Assembly (NCBI GenBank): GCA_950295325.1
Contig: OX485808.1
Location: 25,070,527-25,134,526 of the forward strand
DNA length: 64,000 nucleotides
Source: Polytrichum commune
Lineage: Eukaryota; Streptophyta; Polytrichopsida; Polytrichales; Polytrichaceae
Reading direction: 5' to 3'
Shown: piece by piece, positions 11,102 to 24,708 of the stretch
How the letters are laid out: every line of letters begins with the position of its first letter
How positions within the stretch are numbered: position 1 is the first letter of the stretch
Position numbers and translations under genes: made by a program
Notes under the pieces: model-generated
Databases searched by the model: none
What the model saw: only the letters and a program-made list of their open reading frames with translations
Told to the model about the DNA's origin: nothing

Positions 11102-11327
11102 CTTGTATTCTCTTCTCCCCTCTTCGCTTGTGTGTGTGTTTGAGAGAGAGAGAGAGAGAACTCCCGCGCGGCCATGGCCATTCGCAAGGCTTGAATGGCG
11201 ATGGAATTTGCCCAGATGATGCTCCATTCCACAGCCTCCTCGCTTTTTTATCGCCTCACATCTACCGCACTCCAAAATGCAATGTAGCCCTGGACTAATG
11301 TCGCCTCAGCAGCAGCAGCAGCAGCAG
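11074..11327 (+). other. Predicted 5'-leader exon 1 of the kinase gene, with upstream ORFs
   Basis: It ends in a strong donor, CAG|GTACGT at 11327/11328. It contains a 6-codon uORF (11174-11194) whose stop is immediately followed by a 30-codon uORF (11195-11287; starts MAMEFAQMML, ends ALQNAM). A third ATG at 11298 reads MSPQQQQQQQ into the splice site. Exon status is inferred from the promoter, the donor and the downstream acceptors at 12627 and 13063. Confidence 0.45.
11298..11327 (+). repeat. (CAG)7 triplet run at an exon end
   Basis: Seven CAG units directly abut the splice donor, so the last CAG is also the exon end consensus. Translation from the ATG at 11298 gives MSP followed by seven Gln. 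Confidence 0.7.
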
Positions 11328-12626
11328 GTACGTTAACCTAGGTCTTTTAATCACTCAAACCCCTCCGTTCGCTTTGGCCCCGCATTCCAGGTATCTTCAG
11401 TCGATTGGAAGACTGAGGTGGTGAGTCGTGCGGGGGGAGTTGACCGATTGTCTGTCTTTCTTGGAGTGCGGACTGGTTGGTGGAAAATCGGGGAGAGACA
11501 ATGTGACCGTTGTAGGGTTGGATCAGGGTGAGTACGAGGTCGTAGCATTGGAATTTCATCTTTCATAGGCCCAGGGCCGCGGGTTCCCTTGGGGATTGAA
11601 TATCGCAGAGGACGTCGGTTAGATTTTGTTTTGGAGCGGTATTGATGGAGATGGGTTGGTCTTGGTGAGCGAGAGGCCGCATTGTATCTGGGCGGCTTGT
11701 ATAGAGTTTGTCGTTAACAACCTGGCTACTCGCTCCAAAAAATTTGAAAGCTTATGTGCGCTTTTCTTGGTTAGCAAGCCTATTTTTGTGGTTGGGGGAT
11801 GTCAGGTGTCAACTAGTTTGAATTTGTATAGTCCTTAGTATCCATGGCGGATAGGTCTGTTGTCGCTTATTTGCAGTCATGGCTTATTGTCCACTCTTAT
11901 GCTGGCCGCGGAGGAATGCTTATTATTTGACATGTTACAGATGGAGTGTGGCATCGACACCGTTGAAGATTGCACTAAGTAGCTTGGGGCAATAAAGGGG
12001 TTCTGTTGGCCGTCCGTTACTTGTTTCATTTTCACCTCAGCAGGGTATACCTCCTTTAGGGTTTGGTTTATGCAAGCGATACTTGTGAGTACCAAAGCAA
12101 ATTAATTTTACATAATTGAGTAAAACGGTGATCTCAGTTGGAAGTATTCGAAGCCTTGTCTTGGCTCCAGACATTTTGTTTTGCAAATACAATGAATTTA
12201 CCCGGACATTATTCCTTTCGAGGAACGTGTCTAGCTCTGACTTTCGATTGAGGGGGAGTTGTCCAATTAGAATATCGAAAAATTTCTTCTCGCTTTGCTG
12301 AGAAGCGTACATATTGTGATATGTGGGATGGGAAGTCTCGGTTGTTACGTCGGTTTCTCGTGCCTTTTTCTTGAGATTCCCACTTTAGAGAGTCAGGACA
12401 CCTGGTTGGAATGGTCTTTGAAGAAGCGATATCATAATACCTGGGGCATTAGATACTGGCCTACATTTACAAACATAATGGGTGATCGTTACATCAACTT
12501 ATTTATGGATTGTTTTATGTCTCTTGGACGAGGCTATGTGCAAAGTGTGTGAATCAATGTGCTGTGTAGGAAAGAATTACAGATGGTCCCGCATGGCTAT
12601 TCTGACGAATGTGTTAATTATCGCAG

Positions 12627-12739
12627 GAGCTGGCACTGTTGGATGCTGAAGAAGCCGGCACTGAAGCAGCTGGTGTTGATGAAGGGAGTTGCAATCATAT
12701 GAATGTTTAGAAAGCTGCTTGTCTACATATTTTTATCAG
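12627..12739 (+). other. Possible second 5'-leader exon
   Basis: It is bounded by an acceptor (TTATCGCAG|GAG) and a donor (TATCAG|GTGATT). Joined to exon 1 it continues the poly-Gln uORF for 27 codons (ELALLDAEEAG..HMNV) and stops. If it is skipped, the poly-Gln ATG is in frame with the kinase ORF. This is inferred from splice consensus only. Confidence 0.35.
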
Positions 12740-13161
12740 GTGATTTCGCTCATCAGGAAAGGTCCTTTGGCACATAAATGTAGCAGGCTTTGGTTTCCAG
12801 TGGGGTGCCAGATCCTGATGGTGCACAGATGGAAAATGGGGTGGCTTGAGAGGCACCCTAGCTAAACAGATAAGCTAGAAAGGTGCAAGTTTGTGAGCTC
12901 GCACTACAATCAGAACCATATACCTGGTTTAATCCTATCCATTAATGCCTTGAAACCTAAAACCTTGAATCTGTTGGCAAGCCTGACGGGAAGTTAAGAA
13001 CTCGTGATGCACAGTGTACTTTCTGATATTTGGTTCTGCACGAGTCCTTGTGTGGACTGCAGGACCTTTTTAAATGGACCTACTTTAATCTAGAGGAGAA
13101 GCAGAGGCTTCTGCTTCAACTTATTGTGAGCCATCTGGTTGCTCAATTCGTTGGAGCAATC

Positions 13162-16100
13162 ATGGCGGACACTATAGGTATAATATTAGAGTATTTGCAT
13201 CGGCATCATTTTTCCAAGGCAGAGGCTGTCTTGAGGGAAGAGGTTACTGCCCGGCAGCAAGCTAATGGTCCAACCTCTCTCCCCTTAAACGATGCCCTTG
13301 ACCTTGACGTAACTATATACCTCAAGTTAATGCATGAGAAAGCTGCTGGGCAGCAGCATCTTCTAAATGTCAAAAACGCAAAACCGTCTCTTGACATAGA
13401 GAAAAAGTCTAGCTCAGAAATGAAGCTGTCTGCACAGCTGCTGAGACAAGGGCAAGAAGCAGAGGACAAGTTGCATAGCCAGGTGGGCAAACTTTGGCCG
13501 TTAACCAAGTTGGTGGACCCAGAACCATTGTTCATGGAATTTGAGGTTGAAGAGCTGGAGCACCCAGCCACGACTTTGCAAAGAGTCGGGAACTCAGTAT
13601 CACTGCCAGACATTCATTCTCCAGTGCCTGAGAAGGTACTGGTGGATACCACGCTGCCAGTTGTACTTTCCCCAGTATCTGAGAAGACACTGTCAGATAC
13701 AAAGAATGCACCGGTAAGAGATGGTTACTACTTTATAGAAAATTGATCAATTGCTGTTGAGAAATATGGTCTCTGGACTGCACTATTTCTTATACAACCA
13801 GATAATGCATGGTTTGGGGACAGTATTTATCTAGAGATGGGCATAACAGTTTGAATTAAGTTCCTAGAAAACGGACTGGTGGGTGGAGGTTAAGAGCACC
13901 AATTCTGCAATTATATGAGAGTTGTCTGTTTACATTACGAGACCAAATTTTCTCTTTGTTGCTAAGGATTTTTTTCTTTTTTTCTTTTGAGTCTTCTTGA
14001 TGTACAGAAGGAGATGCTAAGAATCTTAGTTCGTCCTAACATGCAAACGTTACTGTTTTGAGGAGCACATTAGTCTTTAAGAATTTTGCTTCAGTCAAAA
14101 TCTTTAGAGTGTTGACCGAGAATCTTTTGTAGTGAAAATTGTCAAGAGTAGGAGGCTAGAGTGTGTCAATGAATTCTACATGAAAGCTGTTGCAGGATTT
14201 AAGTGCCAATGATCAGGTTCGCAGCTTTGGAAGGCATGGTCTAATGGGGAAAGTGTAATGTAGGGGTTGGATATGGATGTTGTAGGTGACCCAATCTTTC
14301 TCTATTCGATGATGAAGTAATCTAGTTGAAGAGTCTAGATTGAAATCACTTTTGGAGGGTTCACAGCTTTCTGATTGGCTTCACTGCAGGCAAGAATAGG
14401 AGGCCTGGCTGTTCTTCAGACTGTTGCAGAAGTGGCAGCCAGTTCGTCTCTTGAGAAGATATCTTCTGATTACAAGGTGCAACCACCCTCTGTAAATATT
14501 GGGAAATATACAGAGGCAACTGTTGGACTTTTCAAATCACCAGCATCTGTAGAGAAGGAATGCTCCTCAACTCAAGACGTTGATTCCACTCAATCTTTAC
14601 TTGAAGCAACTCGTGGTAAAGTTGGTGCTCTTAAGCAGGTGGGTTGCTTTTGCTTTTTTAATCTGAATTGTTGGCAGAGTTGGATCCTGATGTACCTTCT
14701 GGTCATGAAGAAGGCACCATTTGTGGAAATTTGGACGAGAATCACTGCATAGAAAGATGAAGGCAACACCTTTTCTCCTTAACAATGAAGCAACTCAGTG
14801 GCCTTTGTAGCGCCTGAATGGTTTGCAGATAACAGCTTCTGTCCTTAGCAGGATTATCTTGATTATGTGTTATTCTTTTAGGATTGTCTTCCAACGGATA
14901 GCTACCAATGTCCAGATTCTAAGTGTTGGTGTTAGTTGTGAATAACCTGTAAGATAGCAATTAAGAGGTGTCTATATACATGTACCTACTCACGATTTTG
15001 GAGCAAGTTATATTGTGCGGGTGATGCTAACTGATCCACATGTGGCAATTCCCACACTCCCCAACCGAGAGATCATGAATATGGCCTGCCAGTATTTGTA
15101 GGTGCTTGATGGGGCATGGATTTGAATGGAAACACTACTGGATGGGTTCTCTGTGCAGTTCATAGGCTACCAAGGTTTCATATAAACAATTTCTTTTTGT
15201 CTGATCAGTCATGGTCTGTTGTGTGCTTTGAATGTTACAAAAAAGTTCATATATGTGTACAGAGGTGGGAGCCCAAGCCTGCAGATAAACCTGTTATTCC
15301 TGAGAAAGGGAGAGCTGTTGGAGCCAAAAAGGTGGACGGTCACACTAATGTACAGGTTACTCTCTTTTTCTGATTTGATTCAATATGCTCTACTCCTAAG
15401 TTTTAGGTGTTGAGTGGTCATTTGCAGAGTCATTTTGGGATTGAATGTAGGTCCAAGCACAATAAGATGTACCAAAATTGTGTCATTCGCTGCCCTTTTT
15501 CCCCCCTTTTCCACTCTGACACTCCTTCAACTAGTTTTCATGCTCTTTTAAAAAACTTTACATTGGCTTATAATGGAGATTTAGCACAACAATAGATAAT
15601 GTCAACACATTTGATAGATTGTTTGTAATTTTAATTGATAATTTTGCCTCAAATATGATTCCTTATGAAAAACAAGGACTACTTTCCATTTAGTCCTTAG
15701 TAGTACACCTTATCATGGTTGGACACATGTATTAATTTCCTATTTATTATAGCTTTATGTGTTTTTCCAGACTGTTTTGATAAGTTGTATTTCTTGGGAT
15801 AGTGGTTAACTTGATATGAAACTAGTTTCACAAATGTAAACTGAAGCTAAGCAAACCCATTTGGAAATCCCTGTGAGTAGATTCATGACCATTCTCCACA
15901 GGGATTCAGATAGTACAAATGTATTATTACACTTTCTCCCATTGACATTTTAATTCACTTGTAATATTCTACAGTCACTGCTCTACAAGTTGACCTTTGC
16001 AGTTGTTTGTTTAGTTTCTGCAGTCGAGGACAATACTCATTGGTCTTTTATTACTTTAGGATTCCACTTGTTTGGACTTGCACTCTTCATTCAAGAAGAA

Positions 16101-19100
16101 ACCATGACTATGAAATTTCCTGCAGGGCAACAGCAATGGACTGCTCACACCAGTTCAGGCTTCTGCAAAGGGTTCTCCACATCTTGGGTCTGGAGGTGAA
16201 ATAGATTTAACATCTCATGAAAAGAACGGGGTTCTTGCTTTACTTTCTAATAATGTCACAATACGTGAACGCAGTCATGAGGACATAAGCTTCACTGTGC
16301 CCAGCAGTCCTGATTGGACCAATGTGCCACTTAAGACCATTGCACCAATTAAGACAATGGAATCCATCAAGAGACCTGAGGAAGGAGCAGTAGAAGTTAG
16401 CTCTCTGCTCTTGGAAGAAATGAGGAAAACTACTGGACAGTCTAATAAAGACTTCCAGGAGGTTGTATTACAGGTGCCTTGTAATCAAGAGACTGGTGCA
16501 CAGAATGGACACGTCCTACCAGAAGAATGTAATAAGCATCCTGTAGGGCTGGTACAGAATGAAGGAACTGTGTCGCAACTTTTGGAGTCCAATTCAAAGC
16601 TTGTGCCTCTCAACTCACCTGAAGAGGAACTACCTAAGCTTCCTCCAGTGCGTCTGCGGTCTAATGACTTAAAAACTCCTGAAATTCTGCATGATGGGTT
16701 CAGTAGTGGAGTGAGAAAAAGTGAAGCTTTGGCCCCTATCAATGTAACTGGTGCTGTGGAAGCTACACCTTTGGGGTTGGGTGCATATCTTGACATTCCT
16801 GTCGGACAGGACATCTCTTCATCAGGTGTGTTGTTATCTCACAATGTCTTTGACTGTTACATGCTAGATGTGGAGACTGGAAACCTTCTCAGTTGTAAAC
16901 AAGAACTTGGAGCATTTGTAACTGGTTATATAACCTACATCATTGTTCAGGAGTTTCCACCTTATTATTGGTCCTAATCAGTTAACAAAGATCTTACTTT
17001 TATCTGCATTACTTCTGCTGCTTTCATTCCTGATTGACATATTTATGGCAGGACCTCGTCGCATCAACACAACTGCACGCCTCTCGGTGAGTCACGGCAT
17101 TGTAGAGGACCAGCCTGAGCTTGTCTCACGTTTTGCAACAGCAGGGGATGGCCAAAGTGAGTCAGCAGTGGATTTTCCTGATGATTACTGGGACTCTGAT
17201 ACGTACGAGGACGATGAAGATCCGGGGTATCATCGGCAGCCAATTGAAGATGAAGAATGGTTTTTGGCTCATGAAATTGATTATCCAAGTGACGATGAAT
17301 GTGCCCGGCTTAGTGTTGAAAATCCACGAGGGGTGCACCAGGAAAAGGATTATGAGAAGTTTGAAGATGAGGATCACTCTTTTGTGGAAGAGGTACTTTC
17401 TTTTGCAATTGGTGCTTGCTAATTTAGGATTATATGTATTTGCGTTCTTTTTAAAAAAATCAAATAGTTAGAATTCTTTGATAGAAGAGTTTATCCTGCT
17501 TTGTTGTCTTCTTATAACATCATAAGTTTCACTGTTGACATGAACGCATAAGTAGTTGGTAGTCATTCTTCTTTCTTTTCAGCAGCAGTCCTATTTTTCT
17601 GGAGAGGAGTATTATCGCTCAAAAGCAGGGGAAGACGGGGTGGAAACTCAAGTAGAAGTTGACAAAGTTCGAAACAATGACCTTTTTGTACGTATGGATG
17701 GTGGAGGTAATTTTGGACCTCATAGTCAGGTACGTCCAATCAGATCTGTAGGATATCTTTCACTACCTCCAGTACTGCACCTGTGCATCAAATAAGATGT
17801 TTCTCATCTGGTGAAGCAATTTGATGATCATCAACAGACAGTCAATTCTCAAAAAGTTCCTTGATTATTCAATTGTTCATTCATTCATTCATTTATCAGG
17901 GGGAAGGGGTTGCATTACTGTCTCCAATTAAGGAGCAAAATGAAATTGGGTGACTTGATCGAATATCACTTCTGCCAAAAAGAGTTGTCTTGGCTGCTCA
18001 AAAATAATTCTGGATATTGTATTCACAATTGGCTTGCACAATTAGTAACCTGTTCAGATGGTAAAGCAATAGTTTGTCCATCTTGCAAGGTTCAGGGCTT
18101 TTTTAGGTGTTGTGTTTGGCATTTTAGTATCAGTTGAATTATGTGTAAACTGGATCTCTTTCTCTTGTGATCCTGTGTGTCTGGCATCATGGAAACAAGA
18201 AAAACATTGGGCATATTTTGTGGTTGTCATTCCTCTTTTTCAAATGATACATGTTGACACGTGAAAGAGTTTTTTGTTGAGTTTTTTCACCACCCATATT
18301 GAGTCCTGAATATTAGAAAACATCTCCTGCCAATCCAGGTTTCCAATGCTACTCGGATTCTTGATCAAGGAGAGTATGAGAGGCAACTGTTAAACGTGGA
18401 AGGACTCACTATGATGGGTGGAGACACAAGGTGGCAAGGCTTTGATATCACTAAACGAAATGGCTCAAAGGAGGGAGGTAGTAAGAAAGGGACTCAAGGA
18501 AGAAGTCCACCTGATAGTTCTTTTGACATGGAGGATGAAAGAGTTGGTTCTGTTCGATTTGGTAGAATGGGTGTGAGCAGTGATGTAGCAGAATTTGGTA
18601 GTGATAGGCGAGAGAGTCTGCTTGGAGAAAGCAGTGAAGGTGACCTGGAAATAAGTGAGATTGGCATCCGTAGCATTGGGCAACCCAGTTCATCATCTGT
18701 GGTGGCAAACAGTGGTAGTGGAAAAGTCTTGGAACCAGAGTTTGTTGGTAACCAGGATGAAGAAGAGGAAGAGGAGGATATAATACTCAAATACTACAAC
18801 AATCCCTGGGCAAGTCATAAACGCCGAGGAGTTGAGAGAGAACCCTCATCATTGGACAGTTTGCACCTTCAGAATCGAGAAATTGGAAAATCTTCAATCC
18901 CTAAGCTGGGAGACAATGGTGAAGTTGAGAGTCATGCTCACAAGGAGATGGATATAGGTAGTGGAGCTGGGTTTGGTGGATTCTCATTTCCCTCCCCCTC
19001 TACTAGTGGAGGAGATATTGTCACTGTGTCAAGAGTGGACTCTGGTAAATCACTATGGTCTGTGAGAGATATCACTGGCCAAGTGGTTGGGGAGGAAGGT

Positions 19101-22100
19101 GAGGATTATGGGAATGGTGTTGTAGGGCCTGATGATCCTCTTGCTTCTTGGAGACGTAAGAGCAATGAGTCATCACCAATTATTAGTCCTCGCAATGAAG
19201 CACTTCGAGATCTAGCACATTCTGTACGTTCTACTGGATCAGCCAACTCCACTGATGGGTATGGTAGTGGTGCTGTCAAGGTAACTCTATAAACAGAGCA
19301 TACAACCTTAGTCCCCTTACAATGGCCTTTGCTTTCTGTAGCTTCCAGTGTAGGTATGCCTTTCAAGTATTCTGTTCTTTTTCTGACGAGGGGTACTTGT
19401 TTCTCTTTTTCCATTGTCACTTTTGATCTCTGCAAAGTTATTTGTGCTATATACCAATCTGCTCTGCACTAGGTCTTACATTAAAGCTACCAGTTTGTAG
19501 TGGAATTGTTTAAGGCATACATCTAATGTGCTAATCTGATTGGATAGGATGATGATGAGGAAGAAGATGATGCAGTAGAGGAAGAAGTAGAAGAAGAAGA
19601 TCTACTGGAGGTAGACCAACACATCAGAGAGGCTGAGGCTGTAGCAGCTGAAGATGAGGAAGCTGCAGCAGTACAGGAGCAGATCCGCAGGATAAAAGCA
19701 GAAGAGGATGAGTTTGAAACTTTTGATCTCAAGATTGTGCATCGGAAGAATAGGTTTTACTTTCACCGCTTGTCCTGTACATGCAGTCAATGTGGCCAAA
19801 GCACAATTTGTCTGTTCAATTTGGTCTGTTCAACTGGATCCAACCACAGGATTGATATGTTTCCTCCCATGATATTGCCACCAAGAAGAAAGCGTTGATC
19901 ATCAGTTTCTCTTACGTCTATGTTTGTGATTTCTTTGTATGCAGGACTGGATTTGAGGAAGACAAAGATTTCCCTGTCATCATTAATGCTGTTATAGCTG
20001 GTCGGTATCATGTGACCGAGTATTTGGGATCTGCTGCGTTCAGTAAAGCAATACAGGCTCATGATCTCCATACAGGAATGGATGTATGCATGAAGATCAT
20101 AAAAAATAATAAGGATTTTTTTGATCAAAGCCTTGATGAGATAAAGCTTCTGAAATATATCAATAAGCATGACCCTGGTGATAAGCATCATGTTTTACGG
20201 CTCTATGACTACTTTTACCATCGGGTATTAACTTAACATGACCGCTTTACTTTGAGTACATTATGAGTCATTATGAGTTTCAAATGGAAGGTTATTTTGG
20301 CAAATAGATGTATTTCAATTCTCATCAGTTTCTAAAGACCAGTAATATTATGCTATTCTATCTAAGTATGATGCTATCACATCATTCAAAACTAAATGAA
20401 ATGCATCTGATATGTAATTGATACTACCTTATTGATAAGTACCAATAAATTGATATGAGTTTTTGGTGGTATAAAATCATGTTATAGGAATTTAGTATGC
20501 TGTTTAATAGTTCTCTTACCTATGTTTAGGTATGTTTGTATGTGTGAACCTTATTTTAAGCCTTATTCTTGTTCTTAGTTCTAAGAATTCGAAGGTTATT
20601 ATAAGAATTTTGCCCCTGATCTAATTGAGTGATATGGATATCACAGGAGCATTTATTCATCGTGTGTGAACTTCTTCGAGCTAACCTCTATGAATTCCAT
20701 AAATACAATCGAGAGTCAGGTGGTGAAGTGTACTTCACCATGCCCCGTCTTCAGGTATTTCGCATATCCCAGTGTTGATTGTTACATGTTGGGATGGTAA
20801 CATACTGCTATTCATATAGATATAATGTGATACTTTTGTAATGGTACTGTAATTACAAGTTTAGTTGTCTGGTTGAGTAGTCCTTCAACCCACTTCAATA
20901 TGTGTTCCTTTTAAATGGTGCACCCCACCCTTATTTTACTTAAAATGTCTCTATGCCCTTTGGTACAGACCTCTAGTTTGCTGCAAAAGGATACTTCTAT
21001 AAGTAAGGCTGTCACAGTATTGTCTATTAGGCACAACCATGGAGAGGGAAGGTTCCGTTATCAATTAAGTCAGCCTAGATTCTATTTAGTTTGTCTTGAT
21101 ACTGTTGATAAAAGAAAAGCTGTTCTCTGATAATTGAGTCAATACAGAGGAGTGTTTGCTATCATATTGAAGTGGAAGAGCTCTATATACTGATACACAC
21201 TTTTCATCTGCAGTCCATTACAAGACAATGCCTGGAGGCTTTGGAATTCATACATGGACTGGGACTCATCCATTGTGATTTAAAGCCAGAAAATATTCTG
21301 GTGAAGAGCTACAGTCGTTGTGAAGTCAAAGTAATTGACTTAGGGAGCAGTTGCTTTCAAACGGACCATCTCTGCTCTTATGTGCAGTCACGGTCTTATA
21401 GGGCTCCTGAAGTTATTCTTGGTCTCCCGTATGATCAAAAGATTGATATGTGGTCACTTGGCTGCATCTTGGCAGAACTTTGCTCAGGAAATGTGAGTAC
21501 TTCTCTGTCCCCTTTTTACTCAAAAACTCTGGTTGTCTAGTAAAACTTAGGAGCGAATGACCTAGTCTTGTGATCATATGCTCGTTCCAAGTCTAGCCTT
21601 ATTTTATTGTCTAACGGTCTTAATGGTTTGTATATTGTGGACCTGGTAAAGTGGAAATCTCTTTCTCTGCTTGACTTTAAGGTCTTCAATGTCTCTTGAT
21701 ATTATCTGTTAGTACCTATTGGTGAATCTTATTGTTTACTCTGGCTAAATATATCCTGGTTATAAAATTATGAAGTCCGCGTGGAACATTTTCCCTAGTA
21801 AGGTCATCCACTCCAGTTAGCAATCATATTTATCAAGGCTTAATGTTCATTTCACTTTTTTGAGAGTGCACTTATGCTGATTGAGGTCCATTTGTGTCTT
21901 TCCTTAAAAGTAAGGTGAATTTAATGATAGAATTAAAGGTAAAATTTTCGTTCCTACAATATGTGTAGGTTCTTGATATACCTTCCTGAGCATTTTGTGT
22001 ACCTGATTCTGGGAGTATGTATAATTCCTGCTTCTTTGATCATTGATATTGATATTGATGAGTTGATTACACTGACAAGCATTTTTGTACAGGTTCTCTT

Positions 22101-22882
22101 TCAGAATGATTCACTGGCAACACTATTGGCACGGGTGGTGGGAATCCTGGGTCCAATTGACCTGGAGCTTCTAGCCAAAGGAAGGGACACCCACAAGTTC
22201 TTCACCAAAAATCACATGCTTTATGAGCGAAATCAGGTACATATGTAGTTCGTTTGGAGTCCATTCTGTTTTCACAGTTTGTTGTTCTTCTGTGTTTCTA
22301 TAAATTGTGCAATTTCAAACTTTGAAGGGTGGTTTGTGTAGTGTCATTTCAGTATTGTTTCTGGCAGTTTCTTCAGTTTGCCTTAAGAGTAGCTTGAATA
22401 AGTTTGAGTATTTCAAAGTTCCTGGGAAGCACTACTCTTCACTTTGCTCAACAAGCATCCTACATATATAAATCTCAATTTATCAAGTAAATGTTCACAT
22501 TTGTTCTGAAACACCAGTTCTGTGTACTTTCTTCACGATCCATTAAATTTGAAATTTCCAAGCCAATGTGTCTTGATTTGAAATGAGGTTCACATATATT
22601 AACATCATCGATCTTAATAATTTTAGTAGCTTCAGCTCTGCACATTGTATTCTTTGTTATCAGTTCTGGAACTAAATTTCATTTCTCCTACAGGATTCTG
22701 AGCAGCTTGAGTATCTTCTGCCCAAGAAAACATCTCTTACACACCGCCTACCCATGGGTGACTCAGGATTTGTTGAATTTGTTGGCTATCTCCTTCAGAT
22801 CAATCCAAGTACACGTCCAAGTGCTAGTGAGGCCCTGAAACATCCATGGCTATCATTCCCCTATGAACCAATTTCTTCATGA
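13162..22882 (+). CDS. Plant DYRK-family protein kinase with N-terminal LisH domain (YAK1-related/DYRKP type)
   Basis: A serine/threonine/tyrosine kinase of the DYRK family. I assembled 13 exons by GT-AG sites with consistent phases: 13162-13713, 14390-14638, 15263-15355, 16126-16825, 17052-17392, 17583-17729, 18339-19280, 19548-19753, 19945-20224, 20647-20754, 21214-21492, 22093-22236 and 22694-22882. They total 4230 nt, 1409 aa; Arabidopsis relatives are about 1140-1170 aa. Residues 1-33 ([20 protein letters not shown]..) form a LisH dimerisation motif. Residues of about 1009-1076 are very acidic and helical. The kinase domain is about 1098-1402, with Lys1127 (CMKII), HCDLKPEN with Asp1228, DLG with Asp1248 in place of DFG, and the activation loop [12 protein letters not shown] with Tyr1268. 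HCD and DLG are normal for this subfamily. The carboxyl half closely matches plant DYRKP proteins. The middle 900 residues are low-complexity and unassigned. Exon 6 starts at a NAGNAG acceptor (CAGCAGCAG), so a one-Gln variation is likely. Confidence 0.93.
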
Positions 22883-24050
22883 TGGCATCCAGACCACCCT
22901 CTTAACTAAGTCTCCAGCTCATGATGGTTGACAGTCTCTTGTAGCATATGCTCTGAAAGGCAAATCTCCAAATTCTTTGGTGGTCACTTATTGTCCAATG
23001 TCATCGTTGTCCTGCCCATGGGGAGCACAAGATGTGGATCTCACAGTTAGTTAATGTAGTATTAGACCAAACAGGCCTCATGGCATTCTTAGCCCTCTGG
23101 TAGTTTTGCACAGGTCTCAATGCATCTCTTATTTCTGGCACAATGCGAAAATTCCCTCCTCGTACATTTTCTTCAATTAGAGTGGAGTGAATTCCATGGC
23201 AATGAGGGCCGGCAAAGTAGATAGATCACGCTGGAGCTAGAGATTGTTGGTGACTCAGGTTAGACCTTATCTTACAAAAGTTAGAACTGTAGGGACTGGG
23301 ACCATACTGTCAGTGTAAGATTGAATCAGGAGTCCTATGCAACCGTGGTCCATTCTCACACAAGCAAAATGTTGCTGGTTTGTGTGTTGCCCTATGATGT
23401 TGGATGATAACTGCTCTGGTTGTCGTTGCTAGTTATGTATTTTTATGCCAAAATAAGTCATAGAATCCCTACTATCTTGAGGTTGTACTTGGTGATGTGT
23501 AAGAGATCACTTTGCCATGCCTCTACTTGTGTTAGGGAGCCATGCTGCTTGTGTCGAATTTTCACCTTACAAGGATTTAGTTTGTTGTGGAAACAAGCAG
23601 CTGTGGTTATATATATAAAGATATAGAAGTGGTTGCATGCAATTTGCATAGCTACAAAATGAGACACTATTCATGTGGCAACTAATTATGGTCTACCATT
23701 TCTGAGGTTTTCCCCTGGTAGTATGAAATGAGTAGTGAAGAGGCTGCCCTCAGAAGATACCACTTTCAGGATTTGGCAGTAATGAGGCCACACTCTTATT
23801 ACATTGTCAGTTCTCATGTATGACCGTGTTTGCCAGCATGTGGTCAATTGAAGGGAAAATCTGGGTGACGAATTTAAAACCCCCTCCACAATCAATTTAT
23901 TTGCAAAGCTTGACCTGAAAGTGACAAGGTTAGGCCTCGGTCTTCCATGATTAGTGCCAAACTACTAGTTTCCATCCTTCAATTGCAGAGTTCAAAACCA
24001 CATTCGAAGCTGATGAGAATACAGACGAGGCGGAGGCAATGGTCGGGGAA
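22883..24050 (+). other. Kinase 3' UTR and intergenic sequence
   Basis: There is no further exon after the stop at 22880-22882. A 3' UTR of several hundred bases is expected here. I see no clear AATAAA; an AATAAG at about 23,450 is a weak candidate. No other gene is visible. Confidence 0.45.
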
Positions 24051-24359
24051 AACGGACGGCTAGTTCATTATCAGCCGATGGATTTCCCCTCATGGCCGGT
24101 CCAAATTTCCAACCATCGGATGGCAATCCGACTGTAATTTCAATCCTCCGGCAATTAGCCAATGGACCAGAAAATGTCCCGGAAATGTAGCCGATTCTTC
24201 TTGTGAGTTACTGGATTTCAGCCGGAAGAAGTATTCAAATATTGGCCGATACCCGGGAAATGGTAACCGATACCCTCCGGGTCACGAGCATGGGTATCTG
24301 AGTGCAGGCATGTATTGAGGGATGCAGGTCAGGGCTTCGAAGATGAACGGCAACTTGCT

Positions 24360-24515
24360 CTGTGGTGGCGCCTCCATCCTCCGTTGCTCCGCAGAGTGCT
24401 CCGCCTCCGTCCTCCGCCCAATGCACGCTTCGCCTCTGCCTCCGTCCTTTGTCCTCCGCAATCTGCACAGTGCTCCGCGCCTCCGCCTCTGTCCTTCGCC
24501 ATAGTGCTCCAACTG
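24360..24515 (+). repeat. Low-complexity CTCCG-rich tandem repeat
   Basis: Imperfect repeats of a GCTCCGCCTCCGTCCT-like unit run through this stretch. ORFs on both strands here are artefacts of the repeat. Confidence 0.6.
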
Positions 24516-24708
24516 CTCCCCGGTTTCTAACCTTCACATTTTGCTCGTCCTGTTTAGCGCGAAGAGCAGACTCCCTACACAACTTTCTACTCACAAAATT
24601 GCATCGGAGTATCAAATTTGTTCACTCGTTCACTTGCTTGCATCACGTTGGATCTCGTCACTTGCTCCTCGTCGTGCTGCGCACCTTCTGCAAAGCGGAG
24701 ACCTCATG

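Noticed and set aside
13030-13161. Longer N-terminus of the kinase from an upstream in-frame start
   Set aside because: The frame is open upstream but has no ATG before 13,162 in this exon, and the LisH motif starts right at that ATG; an extension is possible only through the alternative splice described in the findings.
17901-17950. Possible additional kinase exon after the acceptor TTTATCAG (GGGGAAGGGGTTGCATTACTG)
   Set aside because: From phase 0 it reads 17 codons and then a stop (TGA), and no donor there keeps the frame of the exon at 18,339; joining 17,729 directly to 18,339 keeps phase 0.
18451-18790. Minus-strand ORFs rich in Ser (SSSSSSSSW)
   Set aside because: They are the antisense of the acidic Glu/Asp-rich exon of the kinase gene.
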